Notes under the pieces: generated by a model | Seen by the model: only the letters and a program-made list of their open reading frames with translations | The model's database searches: none | What the model was told of the DNA's origin: nothing | Shown here: positions 34,972 to 42,174 of the stretch, one piece after another | Layout: every line of letters starts with the position of its first letter | Numbering within the stretch: the stretch's first letter is position 1 | DNA from: a virus | Length of the DNA: 42,174 bases | Direction: 5' to 3' (one strand) | Virus record (IMG/VR): IMGVR_UViG_3300046642_000533 | Span: 1 to 42,174 of that record | Position numbers and translations under genes: made by a program

Positions 34972-36414
34972 TTACGTTACCGCATTTTGAACGGCAGAAG
35001 GCTTGGCGGCGCTGTTGGTGCTGACCGCCGCCAATAGGCCAAAGGACTTCAATGCATCGCCAACGGCCTGGTTATATTGCTGATCGCCCTGAGCCTGTAG
35101 TTGGGCGGCCTGCAAGAGGGCGTTATTGGCGCCCGAGTTGATGTTGGCGGCTGTCCCGAGGCCGGCGTTTGCTGCCGTAGCGGATTGGAAGGCCGTATTG
35201 ATAAGCTGGGTGATCATAGCCGTCTGTTGAGCTAGGGCATCCTGCTTGATCTGGGCAACGTCGCCCAGGAACCGGCTGTCGCTGTTGGGATCGGTAACGC
35301 CGTGGCTGGCGTAGAACTGGTATCGCTGGTTGGTCTGGTCTTGAACGTACTTAGCCAACGTGGCCGCCTGGGCTGGACTGATCTGGTTATTGGTGGCGTT
35401 GGTCAAGTCGGTGGCCGCCGTTTGGTTGAATAGCGGGACGTTCTGAGTGGCCTGCGGGGACAACTGAGCGGCTTGGGCTTGGGCGTTGTTGACGGCTTGC
35501 TGGGCCTGCGGCGGAATGCCCGGAGCCCCCTTGTACAAAGTAGAACCAAGGAAGCCCAATGGGAGCGCCAGTTCCGCCGCCTTGGTCCACGGGGAGTTCA
35601 GGGCGTTCCCCAGCCCCGCCGTCAGGCCGGAGGAGGCTGGGGCGGCTGCGGCGGCGGCCTGGGGCGCCACTCCGGGATCCGCAGACAGCGACGGAGCCTC
35701 GATTCCACCTGTCGGGTCGGCAACGGAGCCGGCGCTCGCATACGTATCGGTCGGGAGGGAGTTGGCTTGAGAAATCAAGGACCGCAGGCTTTGATCGCTG
35801 ACGGCCGTTTCCGCCGGCTGCACACCGAGGGCCGCGTCGATGTTGGTATTCGTGCCAGCTAGTTCAGTGGCCGGGTCCGTGAAAGCCGCCGTTGCCGATG
35901 GCACAGATGGTGTAGTCCCCGCCGCCAAGGATGTGGCTGCGCTGGTGGCGGGCGTGGCACCGGTTGAGATGTCAGGAGCTAAAGCCAGAGCATTGGTGGC
36001 GTCGCCACCTACCTCAGTACCCAGGCTCCCGCCTAGTCCAGGCGCCTCGCTGAGAGCGGCAATGTCGGCAGCACCAAGACCGGCTCCACTGGTACCCACA
36101 TCGATTGCTCCCGCGCCTAGAGCCCCAACATCAGCGGCGCCCGCCCCCAATGCCCCAATGTCTGCTCCGAGGCTAGGCGCTTCGCTCAAGGCCGCCACAT
36201 CGGCAGCACTGAGGCCAGCATCGGCTGCGCCAAGTCCAACGTCAGCCGCGCCGGCACCCAGATCGGCCAGCCCCAATCCCGCCCCAATCTCTGGGGCCAG
36301 GAAGGGCAGGGCCACGGCAGCACCAATGCCGGCCGCTTCAAGGCCGGATCGCAACGGATGGGCCTCGATCCCGCTGATCTGACGGTTGATCCAGTCCTCT
36401 AGCGAAAAGCCCAT
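34972..36414 (-). CDS. Alanine/glycine-rich internal virion protein candidate
   Basis: A 480-aa protein. The N-terminus has a hydrophobic segment (IGAAVALPFLAPEIGAGLGL, about 29-48) followed by repeats based on ADIAALSEAP-x-LG and GAGAADVGALGAG (50-130). The C-terminal 180 residues are Gln/Ala-rich helices (NNAQAQAAQLSPQATQNVPL) with RYQFYASHGVTDPNSDSRFL. Such Ala/Gln-rich proteins are typical of podovirus internal or needle-adjacent proteins. Function inferred from position. Confidence 0.6.
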   Translation of the reverse strand: MGFSLEDWINRQISGIEAHPLRSGLEAAGIGAAVALPFLAPEIGAGLGLADLGAGAADVGLGAADAGLSAADVAALSEAPSLGADIGALGAGAADVGALGAGAIDVGTSGAGLGAADIAALSEAPGLGGSLGTEVGGDATNALALAPDISTGATPATSAATSLAAGTTPSVPSATAAFTDPATELAGTNTNIDAALGVQPAETAVSDQSLRSLISQANSLPTDTYASAGSVADPTGGIEAPSLSADPGVAPQAAAAAAPASSGLTAGLGNALNSPWTKAAELALPLGFLGSTLYKGAPGIPPQAQQAVNNAQAQAAQLSPQATQNVPLFNQTAATDLTNATNNQISPAQAATLAKYVQDQTNQRYQFYASHGVTDPNSDSRFLGDVAQIKQDALAQQTAMITQLINTAFQSATAANAGLGTAANINSGANNALLQAAQLQAQGDQQYNQAVGDALKSFGLLAAVSTNSAAKPSAVQNAVT

Positions 36415-36423
36415 GGCGGCACC

Positions 36424-38790
36424 TTATGCGTTGTTCAATGCTTCAAACGCTGCGGTATTGTCTATAGGAGCCGCCCCTCCTGGTCTAGCGCGAGGGGCAA
36501 AGAGGCCCAGTTCCGGGTTGAAGTTGCCCAGTGGCGATCCTTCGTCCCCGAGAGTGATGGTGGGAAAGAACGGGTTATTCGCGGGGGATGATCCATCGGC
36601 AGGAGATGTCCCGTCCGCCGGGCTTGTCCCGTCCGCCGGGGTATTTCCTGGTATCGGCTCGATAAGCTGGGACGCCAGCAGGTTGCCGCCTCCACCATTA
36701 CCGCCACCTGCACCACCACCTTCTCCAGCGTTGGATGGCGAGTTTCCGGCTCCAGCAGGGTTCCCGACCCCTGGAGAGTCCAACGCAGCGGACACATCCG
36801 GGTTGGTGCTAGGGGCAATGTCGGGTCCAACTGGAGTTGTAATGTCTGGCGGTGTACCAGGACTAGGACCTGGATCCGGTGCTGGCGCGGCAGGACTAGG
36901 ACCTGGATCCGGTGCTGATGCGGGTGGGGCCGCCGCATCAATCGAGTTGAACCCTCCGCTGGCTATATTGACGTTGGGGGCGGGAGCGGGGGAGGGGACT
37001 CCTCCCGTGGCACTGGCAAATTGGTTCTGTGGATCGACGGGATCGGCAATGCTGCCAGTAAACTGAGACTGAGCACCGACTGCATTGGGGTTGAAAAGCA
37101 CATCAGCGGTCTGGCCAGGGTCTATACCGGGGGTCAGAGAGTCTGATTTGGAAATTCCGAACGATGGCAGGTTATTTCCGGCGTCCAAAGAGGGGGCTCC
37201 GGCATTCTGAACAGGAGTGCCCCAAGTCGTTTGATTGTTGGTGGCCCATGAAGGTAAGCCGCTGGCGTCTTGAATAGGTGCCGGTTGATCCCCAACACCA
37301 GGTTGGCCGTAGGTATTAAAGGCAGTTGGGCTACTGTCTGGAAACATCCCCGCTTGAAGTTGCTGGTTGAACGATGATGTCGTCGTAGGCGGGATTGTTA
37401 CATCGTTGAAGCCCTCGGTTGTCATAAAACTAGGTTCTTGAGCGCCTACGGGAGCGGGAGGACTGGTTGGCTGTCCATCTACTTCAATCCCAAGGATGTC
37501 TGTCCCAGGGCCAAAAGCATTCCCCGCAAACTGCGGCCCCATGTTGGACGGAATCCCTCCCAAACCCAGCCCTTGCTGCGCCGCCTGAGCCTCGGCAATG
37601 GTTGGACCGGATGTTCCCATGGCGTTTGCCATATTGGGCGGGGGGCCTTGATCGATTCCGCCGGGAGCCGGAGCGGGCTGATCCGGGGTCGGCGCATCGC
37701 TGGGCAGCGGGCTGGTGTCTTGGGCGGCCTGCGCCCTCGCCATACCCTGCTGGGCTGCAAGAATTGCCTGATCCCCGGTCTGGGCTGGGACCGGGTTCTG
37801 GTCGCCGGCCACATTCTGCTGTTCGGGACTGGAGGGGGCGGCGTTGGCCGTTCCAAGGGCCTGAGCAATAGGGCTGTCACCCTGGCCGGAAAGAAGACCT
37901 GATAGAGACGAAAACCCGCCGCCGAGTCCTAGAGCCGAAGCGGCGGCAGCGGGGCTGGCGGACGCCACCTGGCCCAAGCCAGAAGGTTGGCTTCCAAGAC
38001 CAGCCAAGCCTCCCATGGGAGATGCTGCCGCTGCTGCTGTTGGCGCTGGGGCTGAGTCCAGCGCTGCCCCCATGGCATCGTTGATGGCCCCGGGAGAAGT
38101 GCCCCCTAGGGAAGGACTCTGATTGTCCGCAGCTTGGCTTGCTGCGCTCTGAGTGGGATCGGTTTGGGTTGTGCCCTGAGTTCCACGGTCACCGCTTGGA
38201 GGTGCCCCCGGGGGAGTACCTTCATTTTCGGCCGCACCGGGGGTCTGGTTTCCACCAGTCGGGTCGGGAGCTGGAGCATTAGAGCCGGGAGAGCTATCAG
38301 AAATTGGACCAGTATCCCGAGCACTGCCCGGGTCCTGAGTTACCTGGCCCGACTCTGAGCCTGTGCTCGCCCCGAGTCCTGGCCCAGAATCAGCCGGACC
38401 ACCACCGCCCTCGGCAGTTGTTCCTTGCGTCCCGCCAGTCGCATCGGACGCTGGCCCTCCTGGGCCAGCATCTGCGGGGCCGGTACCCTGCCCATCAGAG
38501 CGGTCATTGCCGGGGGACTGATTGCCGCCGGTTGGGTCTGAGTTGCTATCGTCGGGCGCGTTGCTATCGTCGGGCGCATTGCTGTCGTCGGCATTGCTGT
38601 CGTCGGCATTGCTGTCATCGTCTCCGGCGGTGTTGTCGTCAGTACTGCCGTCATCATCGTCTCCCCCGCCGTCATCATCGCCGCCGCCATCGTCGTCGCC
38701 ACCGCCATCATCATCGCCGCTCGCAAACAGCCAGGACGGCTGCCAGCCCCACTCGAACTCGTCAAAATAGTCTTTGGTCAGTCTGCGCAT
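36424..38790 (-). CDS. 788-aa largely disordered acidic virion protein
   Basis: Starts MRRLTKDYFDEFEWGWQPSW, then (DDDGGG)3 and SNADD/SNAPDD repeats (residues about 25-85). Most of the rest is Pro, Gly, Ser, Ala, Asn and Asp with short repeats such as PDPGPSPAAP and PADGTSPADG; almost no stable fold is expected. Only the N-terminal 22 and C-terminal about 60 residues look ordered. The conserved ends and place before the internal proteins suggest a virion tether or an injected protein. Acidic runs could bind cations or a basic partner. Family unknown. Confidence 0.6.
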   Translation of the reverse strand: MRRLTKDYFDEFEWGWQPSWLFASGDDDGGGDDDGGGDDDGGGDDDDGSTDDNTAGDDDSNADDSNADDSNAPDDSNAPDDSNSDPTGGNQSPGNDRSDGQGTGPADAGPGGPASDATGGTQGTTAEGGGGPADSGPGLGASTGSESGQVTQDPGSARDTGPISDSSPGSNAPAPDPTGGNQTPGAAENEGTPPGAPPSGDRGTQGTTQTDPTQSAASQAADNQSPSLGGTSPGAINDAMGAALDSAPAPTAAAAASPMGGLAGLGSQPSGLGQVASASPAAAASALGLGGGFSSLSGLLSGQGDSPIAQALGTANAAPSSPEQQNVAGDQNPVPAQTGDQAILAAQQGMARAQAAQDTSPLPSDAPTPDQPAPAPGGIDQGPPPNMANAMGTSGPTIAEAQAAQQGLGLGGIPSNMGPQFAGNAFGPGTDILGIEVDGQPTSPPAPVGAQEPSFMTTEGFNDVTIPPTTTSSFNQQLQAGMFPDSSPTAFNTYGQPGVGDQPAPIQDASGLPSWATNNQTTWGTPVQNAGAPSLDAGNNLPSFGISKSDSLTPGIDPGQTADVLFNPNAVGAQSQFTGSIADPVDPQNQFASATGGVPSPAPAPNVNIASGGFNSIDAAAPPASAPDPGPSPAAPAPDPGPSPGTPPDITTPVGPDIAPSTNPDVSAALDSPGVGNPAGAGNSPSNAGEGGGAGGGNGGGGNLLASQLIEPIPGNTPADGTSPADGTSPADGSSPANNPFFPTITLGDEGSPLGNFNPELGLFAPRARPGGAAPIDNTAAFEALNNA

Positions 38791-38800
38791 GGCAGAATCC

Positions 38801-39151
38801 TCAAGTTATCCCGAGGGCACTTCGGATGAGCGAGTGCTCGTCAGCATGGGTGTCCATCCAATCGGACCACTGGTCGCTCTTTGTCAAGTCCACATCGGCC
38901 AGGTTTATGCCGCCAACCCCACTGAATGTGCGTAGCTGCTGGTGGGTAGCCTCGTGGGACTCAAGCCAGGCCGATATGACCTTTTGATCAGGGTCCCAGA
39001 GGGCAAAATTGTAGTCGGAAATAAAGACAACTGGTGTCTGAGACTGGAATATGCGGACGAACTGAGCGTGCTCCAGGTAGTGCTCCTGAAGCCAGATGGA
39101 GAACCCGGTGGCATCGTGGGGGAGGCAAATATCGTGAAAAAATATACTCAC
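38801..39151 (-). CDS. 116-aa hypothetical virion-module protein
   Basis: Start overlaps the stopper gene stop as ATGA. His/Trp/Asp-rich helical protein: two repeats of the form LExHEATHQQLR and HADEHSLIRSALGI, with FSGVGGINLADVDLTKSDQW between. I recall homologues at the same spot in other podoviruses with unknown role. The many His could bind metal. Confidence 0.65.
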   Translation of the reverse strand: MSIFFHDICLPHDATGFSIWLQEHYLEHAQFVRIFQSQTPVVFISDYNFALWDPDQKVISAWLESHEATHQQLRTFSGVGGINLADVDLTKSDQWSDWMDTHADEHSLIRSALGIT

Positions 39152-40929
39152 GCCGCAGTCCTCGACGCCATGGTGGTGCCGTCCTGATACTCCATTACCA
39201 TTCCATTGATAATTAGGCCAGAGAACGATCCCTCAAGCGTAAGCCCAAGGTAAACACCGGTTCCAGCCGCTTTGCTCCTTTGATAGAGAAACCCAGTTGA
39301 AAACCAGAATACGTCTTGCAGCGAGTTGTTCTGAAATTGCACCTTTTGGTTCAAATTATTGACCCAAGTAACTAAGCCTCCGGTCTGAAACGGGAATGCA
39401 GTACTGCCATTCTCCGTGTCCACAGTCATGTTCATGGTGGATAATGTATTTGAATTTAGCGATACGGAGCATCGCATGGCCCTCTTGCCTTGATGAGGAG
39501 CGCCGTTATCTGATAATGCTGTCTGCACCAGAATAGTAACGGGTTTCGTTGGGTCCTGGAACATCTGGGTAATGTCGCTGCCCGAGGACGAGAAGGTTTC
39601 GATGATGCCGTTGATAGGACACGTGACAATGGAGGTGATAGCGTCTCCTTGACTAGCTAGGAACCACTTGTTCTTGTAGAAAGACAACATGATTGACCGG
39701 GTGATTCCCTTCACTGGGTCTTTGTATCTAGCCAGCAGTAGGAATGTATGGAGAGATGTGTGAAGGTCTTGCACGGCGGCCTGTAGCGGTTGGCTAAAAT
39801 CCATCAAGGCAAATATTCCGTCCATGGGATCAGACACCTTCTCGACCGAAGCCCCGAGGACGGCGTAGACCCCAACCTTGTTGGCAAACAGAATCAGGCG
39901 ATTATAGGATGCAATGCCCCGGGGAAAAGGTGTTCCCTGGTCAGACGATAGGGTGACGATATTAAATATCGTGGTGGAGCCGGAAACTGTAACTGTTCCA
40001 ATCTGCTTGATGGAATTATCGCCGAATATGTACAGGAAGTTATTGAGACTCCGTAATGCAGTGATCGAGTGTACGAGATCGGCATCCGTGATGGTGGTCG
40101 ATCCGGCGGCGTCGGCTGTCGCGGCATCGTCAAAACCTTTCGTTCCTGTCCATGTCAAAACCCGTCCGCCACCGATCCAGACTCTTCCCGCGAAGATTGC
40201 CAGGGTGGTCGCAGTGAGGGAAAAGTGGGGCCAGACAATCGCTGTGGCCGCTGGCGCACCTGTGGCTGGCGAAAACGTAACCGTAATCGTGTCCCCGGCC
40301 AAGTATCCCGTCCCTGCGGTATCCAGGACAACGGCAGTGACCACGCCCCCGGTAATGACGGAATGGGCAGTCGCGGCCACCGCCCCACCGCCAGAACCAG
40401 CCGAGAGAGTAACCCCGGGTGCCGCTCCAAAGGAGCCTCCTCCTGCCGTGACAACAATGTGGGGGGACGCCCCGCCAGATTGGACGAAGACATTTCCATC
40501 CCAGGTGCAGTAGCCTGCCGTCGCATCGGCTATCAGAACGCGCTGAGACGACCAGGTTGTGCAATCGGGGACAAGCGAGAAGGTCCCGGCCAGAGCAAAC
40601 TTTACGGACGTGTTGGCTGTGAGGTTGAAGTCCCAGCCGGAGCCGTCAGCGCCGAACGCTATGATGTGGTCGGCGTTGACCAGCGTATTTGGGTTGGTGA
40701 AATTGGCGAAGAACAGAGAGTCAAATGTGGTTCCCGCGATGTTGAATATTGATGGAGCAGGGCCGTTGCAGACCACCAACTGGTTGGGGCCGACAATCTG
40801 CATGTTCTCGCACCAAGACAATTCATTGACCGCCAGAGCCTCTCTAGCCGACTGCGTGTTCATGGTGGTGAAACCGCGATAGGCGATGTAGGACTTGGTA
40901 TCGACTTGTTGCTGGGCTACGCTGGGCAT
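39148..40929 (-). CDS. gp10-like stopper / DNA-stabilisation protein with inserted beta module
   Basis: Start at MPSVAQQQVDTKSYIAYRGF (40929), overlapping the adaptor stop as TAATG; 593 aa. The size, beta-rich composition and phrases like LSWCENMQIVGPNQLVVCNG, WSSQRVLIADATAGYCTWDG and TTLAIFAGRVWIGGGRVLTW resemble beta-propeller stopper proteins (P22 gp10 type) that seal the portal-adaptor channel. Between the last two phrases (about 156-233) lies a Gly/Ala-rich module VVTAGGGSFGAAPGV to DTAGTGYLAGDTITVTFSP, the same kind as in the 409-aa and 295-aa proteins. Location after the adaptor supports the role. Confidence 0.7.
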   Translation of the reverse strand: MPSVAQQQVDTKSYIAYRGFTTMNTQSAREALAVNELSWCENMQIVGPNQLVVCNGPAPSIFNIAGTTFDSLFFANFTNPNTLVNADHIIAFGADGSGWDFNLTANTSVKFALAGTFSLVPDCTTWSSQRVLIADATAGYCTWDGNVFVQSGGASPHIVVTAGGGSFGAAPGVTLSAGSGGGAVAATAHSVITGGVVTAVVLDTAGTGYLAGDTITVTFSPATGAPAATAIVWPHFSLTATTLAIFAGRVWIGGGRVLTWTGTKGFDDAATADAAGSTTITDADLVHSITALRSLNNFLYIFGDNSIKQIGTVTVSGSTTIFNIVTLSSDQGTPFPRGIASYNRLILFANKVGVYAVLGASVEKVSDPMDGIFALMDFSQPLQAAVQDLHTSLHTFLLLARYKDPVKGITRSIMLSFYKNKWFLASQGDAITSIVTCPINGIIETFSSSGSDITQMFQDPTKPVTILVQTALSDNGAPHQGKRAMRCSVSLNSNTLSTMNMTVDTENGSTAFPFQTGGLVTWVNNLNQKVQFQNNSLQDVFWFSTGFLYQRSKAAGTGVYLGLTLEGSFSGLIINGMVMEYQDGTTMASRTAA

Positions 40930-41816
40930 TACCAGCCCCTCTGCATTCGGCGCCACATAGTCTGGTAGGCGTTCTGCATGCGTCGCGTCTGACGGGTGCG
41001 CTGTATCTGCTGGTACCTTTCTTCATATTTCTTATTGAAGTAGTCGGCCTGACCAAAGTTCTGCAACTTGATCAGGGCTAGGTGGGCCGCGTAAAACTGC
41101 ACACAATCGGCCATTGGCATGATTATTTGAAGATCGCTGTCGGTCGGCAACACTAGCAACCCCGGCAACACCACGGCGTCAATCTCCAAGGTATAAGTCT
41201 GGTCGGGTACCGGGTATAGATAGAAGGTGTTAGCCTCGGTGTAGTTGGACCAAACTGCCGGCTGGCCGCTTCGTAGCGTCGTGTTGGAACGCATGAACGC
41301 CTGAAATGTGCTGAATACCTCCCATTTCATCATGGAACGCTGGGTGCCGAAAATGCTGGTGATCGAGAGGAAGTCCATCACGCGGACGAGAGGAACTGCC
41401 GTCGCTGCGGCAGCGCCAGCCGAGAAAGTGACTGCGGGGGTTGTGGTGTAGCCGGACCCCCAGTTGGTCATGGCGATGGTCGATACCACCATGGTGGGGG
41501 CCGTTCCGGTCATAACAGCCGTTCCGGTGGCCGTTACTCCTCCGCCCCCCGGGGGGTCGAAGGTAATCGTAGGCGTGCTGCTGTAGGTCCCACCGTTGGT
41601 GACTATGGCGCCACCCACCCCGCCGGACATGGGGTAAGTTTCCTGGTTGGCAATCGAGGACAGGTTGGTGAAGAAAGAACGCACGCAATGGAAGTCTAGG
41701 GCAACCCTGGTGCGTGCGTTGTTAATGAATGTCGTTAGCTCTGTAGTTGTAAAATCAATAGCAGAGCTATCGTGGATAAGCTCCTGGACTTGCGAAATGT
41801 AATCGGAGAGGAGCAT
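40929..41816 (-). CDS. P22 gp4-like head-tail adaptor with inserted beta module
   Basis: A 295-aa protein whose outer parts match the adaptor family (about 200 aa in relatives): MLLSDYISQVQELIHDSSAI, DFTTTELTTFINNARTRVAL and NLSSIANQETYP at the N-terminus; VRVMDFLSITSIFGTQRSMM, the TFYLYPVPDQTYTLEIDAVV strand and a basic helical C-terminus RYQQIQRTRQTRRMQNAYQT. Residues 66-141 are an extra Gly/Thr-rich module (GGTYSSTPTITFDPPGGGG; WGSGYTTTPAVTFSAGAAAA) inserted between QETYP and the next strand. It binds the portal to complete the neck. Confidence 0.75.
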   Translation of the reverse strand: MLLSDYISQVQELIHDSSAIDFTTTELTTFINNARTRVALDFHCVRSFFTNLSSIANQETYPMSGGVGGAIVTNGGTYSSTPTITFDPPGGGGVTATGTAVMTGTAPTMVVSTIAMTNWGSGYTTTPAVTFSAGAAAATAVPLVRVMDFLSITSIFGTQRSMMKWEVFSTFQAFMRSNTTLRSGQPAVWSNYTEANTFYLYPVPDQTYTLEIDAVVLPGLLVLPTDSDLQIIMPMADCVQFYAAHLALIKLQNFGQADYFNKKYEERYQQIQRTRQTRRMQNAYQTMWRRMQRGW

Positions 41817-41825
41817 TCATGGTCC

Positions 41826-42174
41826 TTAAGCCCGCGCTTCTGCCGCGTCCACCGCCGCCATGGTCTTGTTCACTTTGGGAGCCCTCTTACCCAAGGGCTC
41901 GCCTTCCTCATCCACCTCTACCGGCACCATTCGATAGAGGATGGGGGTGATTTCGATCTTCTTGTAAAAACTGTCCGCGCGACCGTCCGCGACCATTTCC
42001 GGCGTGTTCCATCCCATCCGCTTTTTGACGTGACGCTCCACGGTTGAAAGGTCCACGCTGGGGAACCAGCCAAAGATGTGGTTGGCGGCATCGATGGGCA
42101 GCGAGATGGGGACGTTCTCCGGGAACGTATAGGGCACACCGTCAAAGCGGTCGCTGATCGGAAAGTCGTTCCGA
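41826..42174 (-). CDS. Hypothetical virion-module protein, right-hand copy (continues at position 218)
   Basis: Same gene as 1-218: the frame enters the window at its right end and stops at 41826, 9 bp before the adaptor start. The C-terminal two thirds read HIFGWFPSVDLSTVERHVKK, RMGWNTPEMVADGRADSFYK and a polar tail KRAPKVNKTMAAVDAAEARA. Full length is 137 aa when the circle is closed. No family recognised. Confidence 0.75.
   Translation of the reverse strand, partial: RNDFPISDRFDGVPYTFPENVPISLPIDAANHIFGWFPSVDLSTVERHVKKRMGWNTPEMVADGRADSFYKKIEITPILYRMVPVEVDEEGEPLGKRAPKVNKTMAAVDAAEARA
42022..42174. repeat. Terminal repeat, right copy
   Basis: Same 153 bp as 1-153 with two silent differences (42024 t for c, 42048 a for c). 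Overlap of the circular assembly. Confidence 0.9.

Overview
This window looks like the complete, circularly assembled genome of a tailed double-stranded DNA phage, probably short-tailed (podovirus-like). Positions 1-153 and 42022-42174 are the same sequence apart from two silent differences, and one gene reads straight through the join, so the unique genome is about 42,021 bp. Portal, scaffold candidate, major capsid protein, large terminase, a P22 gp4-like head adaptor, a gp10-like stopper and several internal (ejection) protein candidates are present. No tail sheath, tape measure or long-tail tube gene was seen. A GcrA-like regulator, high GC and several small secreted proteins of a kind I associate with Rhizobiales phages point to an alphaproteobacterial host (inference). 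I see no integrase, DNA polymerase, helicase, RNA polymerase or tRNA gene.

Layout. A control region at about 17.25-17.92 kb divides two directions. Leftward (minus strand) runs one long block: accessory genes (HNH-like protein, DUF1064 nuclease-like protein, coiled-coil and small membrane proteins, a 2OG-oxygenase/HD-like fusion, and a 203-aa protein flanked by pentanucleotide arrays) at 17.2-12.3 kb; lysis candidates at 12.2-9.8 kb; terminase at 9.5-7.7 kb; small zinc-ribbon and HTH genes at 7.7-6.1 kb; portal, an 11-codon arginine-rich ORF and a terminator at 6.1-4.2 kb; scaffold, capsid and decoration genes at 4.1-0.2 kb. Across the join it continues with adaptor, stopper and internal virion proteins (41.8-31.9 kb) and then a tail fibre/spike region (31.8-24.2 kb) in which six consecutive genes begin with signal-peptide-like sequences. 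Most neighbours overlap by ATGA or TAATG, implying translational coupling.

Rightward (plus strand) there are small early genes (17.9-19.6 kb) separated by strong hairpins, and a recombination pair, YqaJ-type exonuclease plus a probable annealing protein (22.2-24.2 kb), split by an HNH endonuclease. Between them a minus-strand block (22.16-19.56 kb) carries an XRE regulator, the GcrA homologue, a probable replication-initiation protein with iteron-like repeats inside its gene, and small hypotheticals. It shares a bidirectional promoter with the exonuclease.

The most unusual items are three (GGCNN)n arrays packed around one gene at 12.25-13.21 kb, a run of four adjacent RNA hairpins at 19.16-19.27 kb, one glycine-rich beta module inserted into three successive virion proteins, signal peptides on the tail genes, and a possible in-gene replication origin at about 20.93-21.01 kb.
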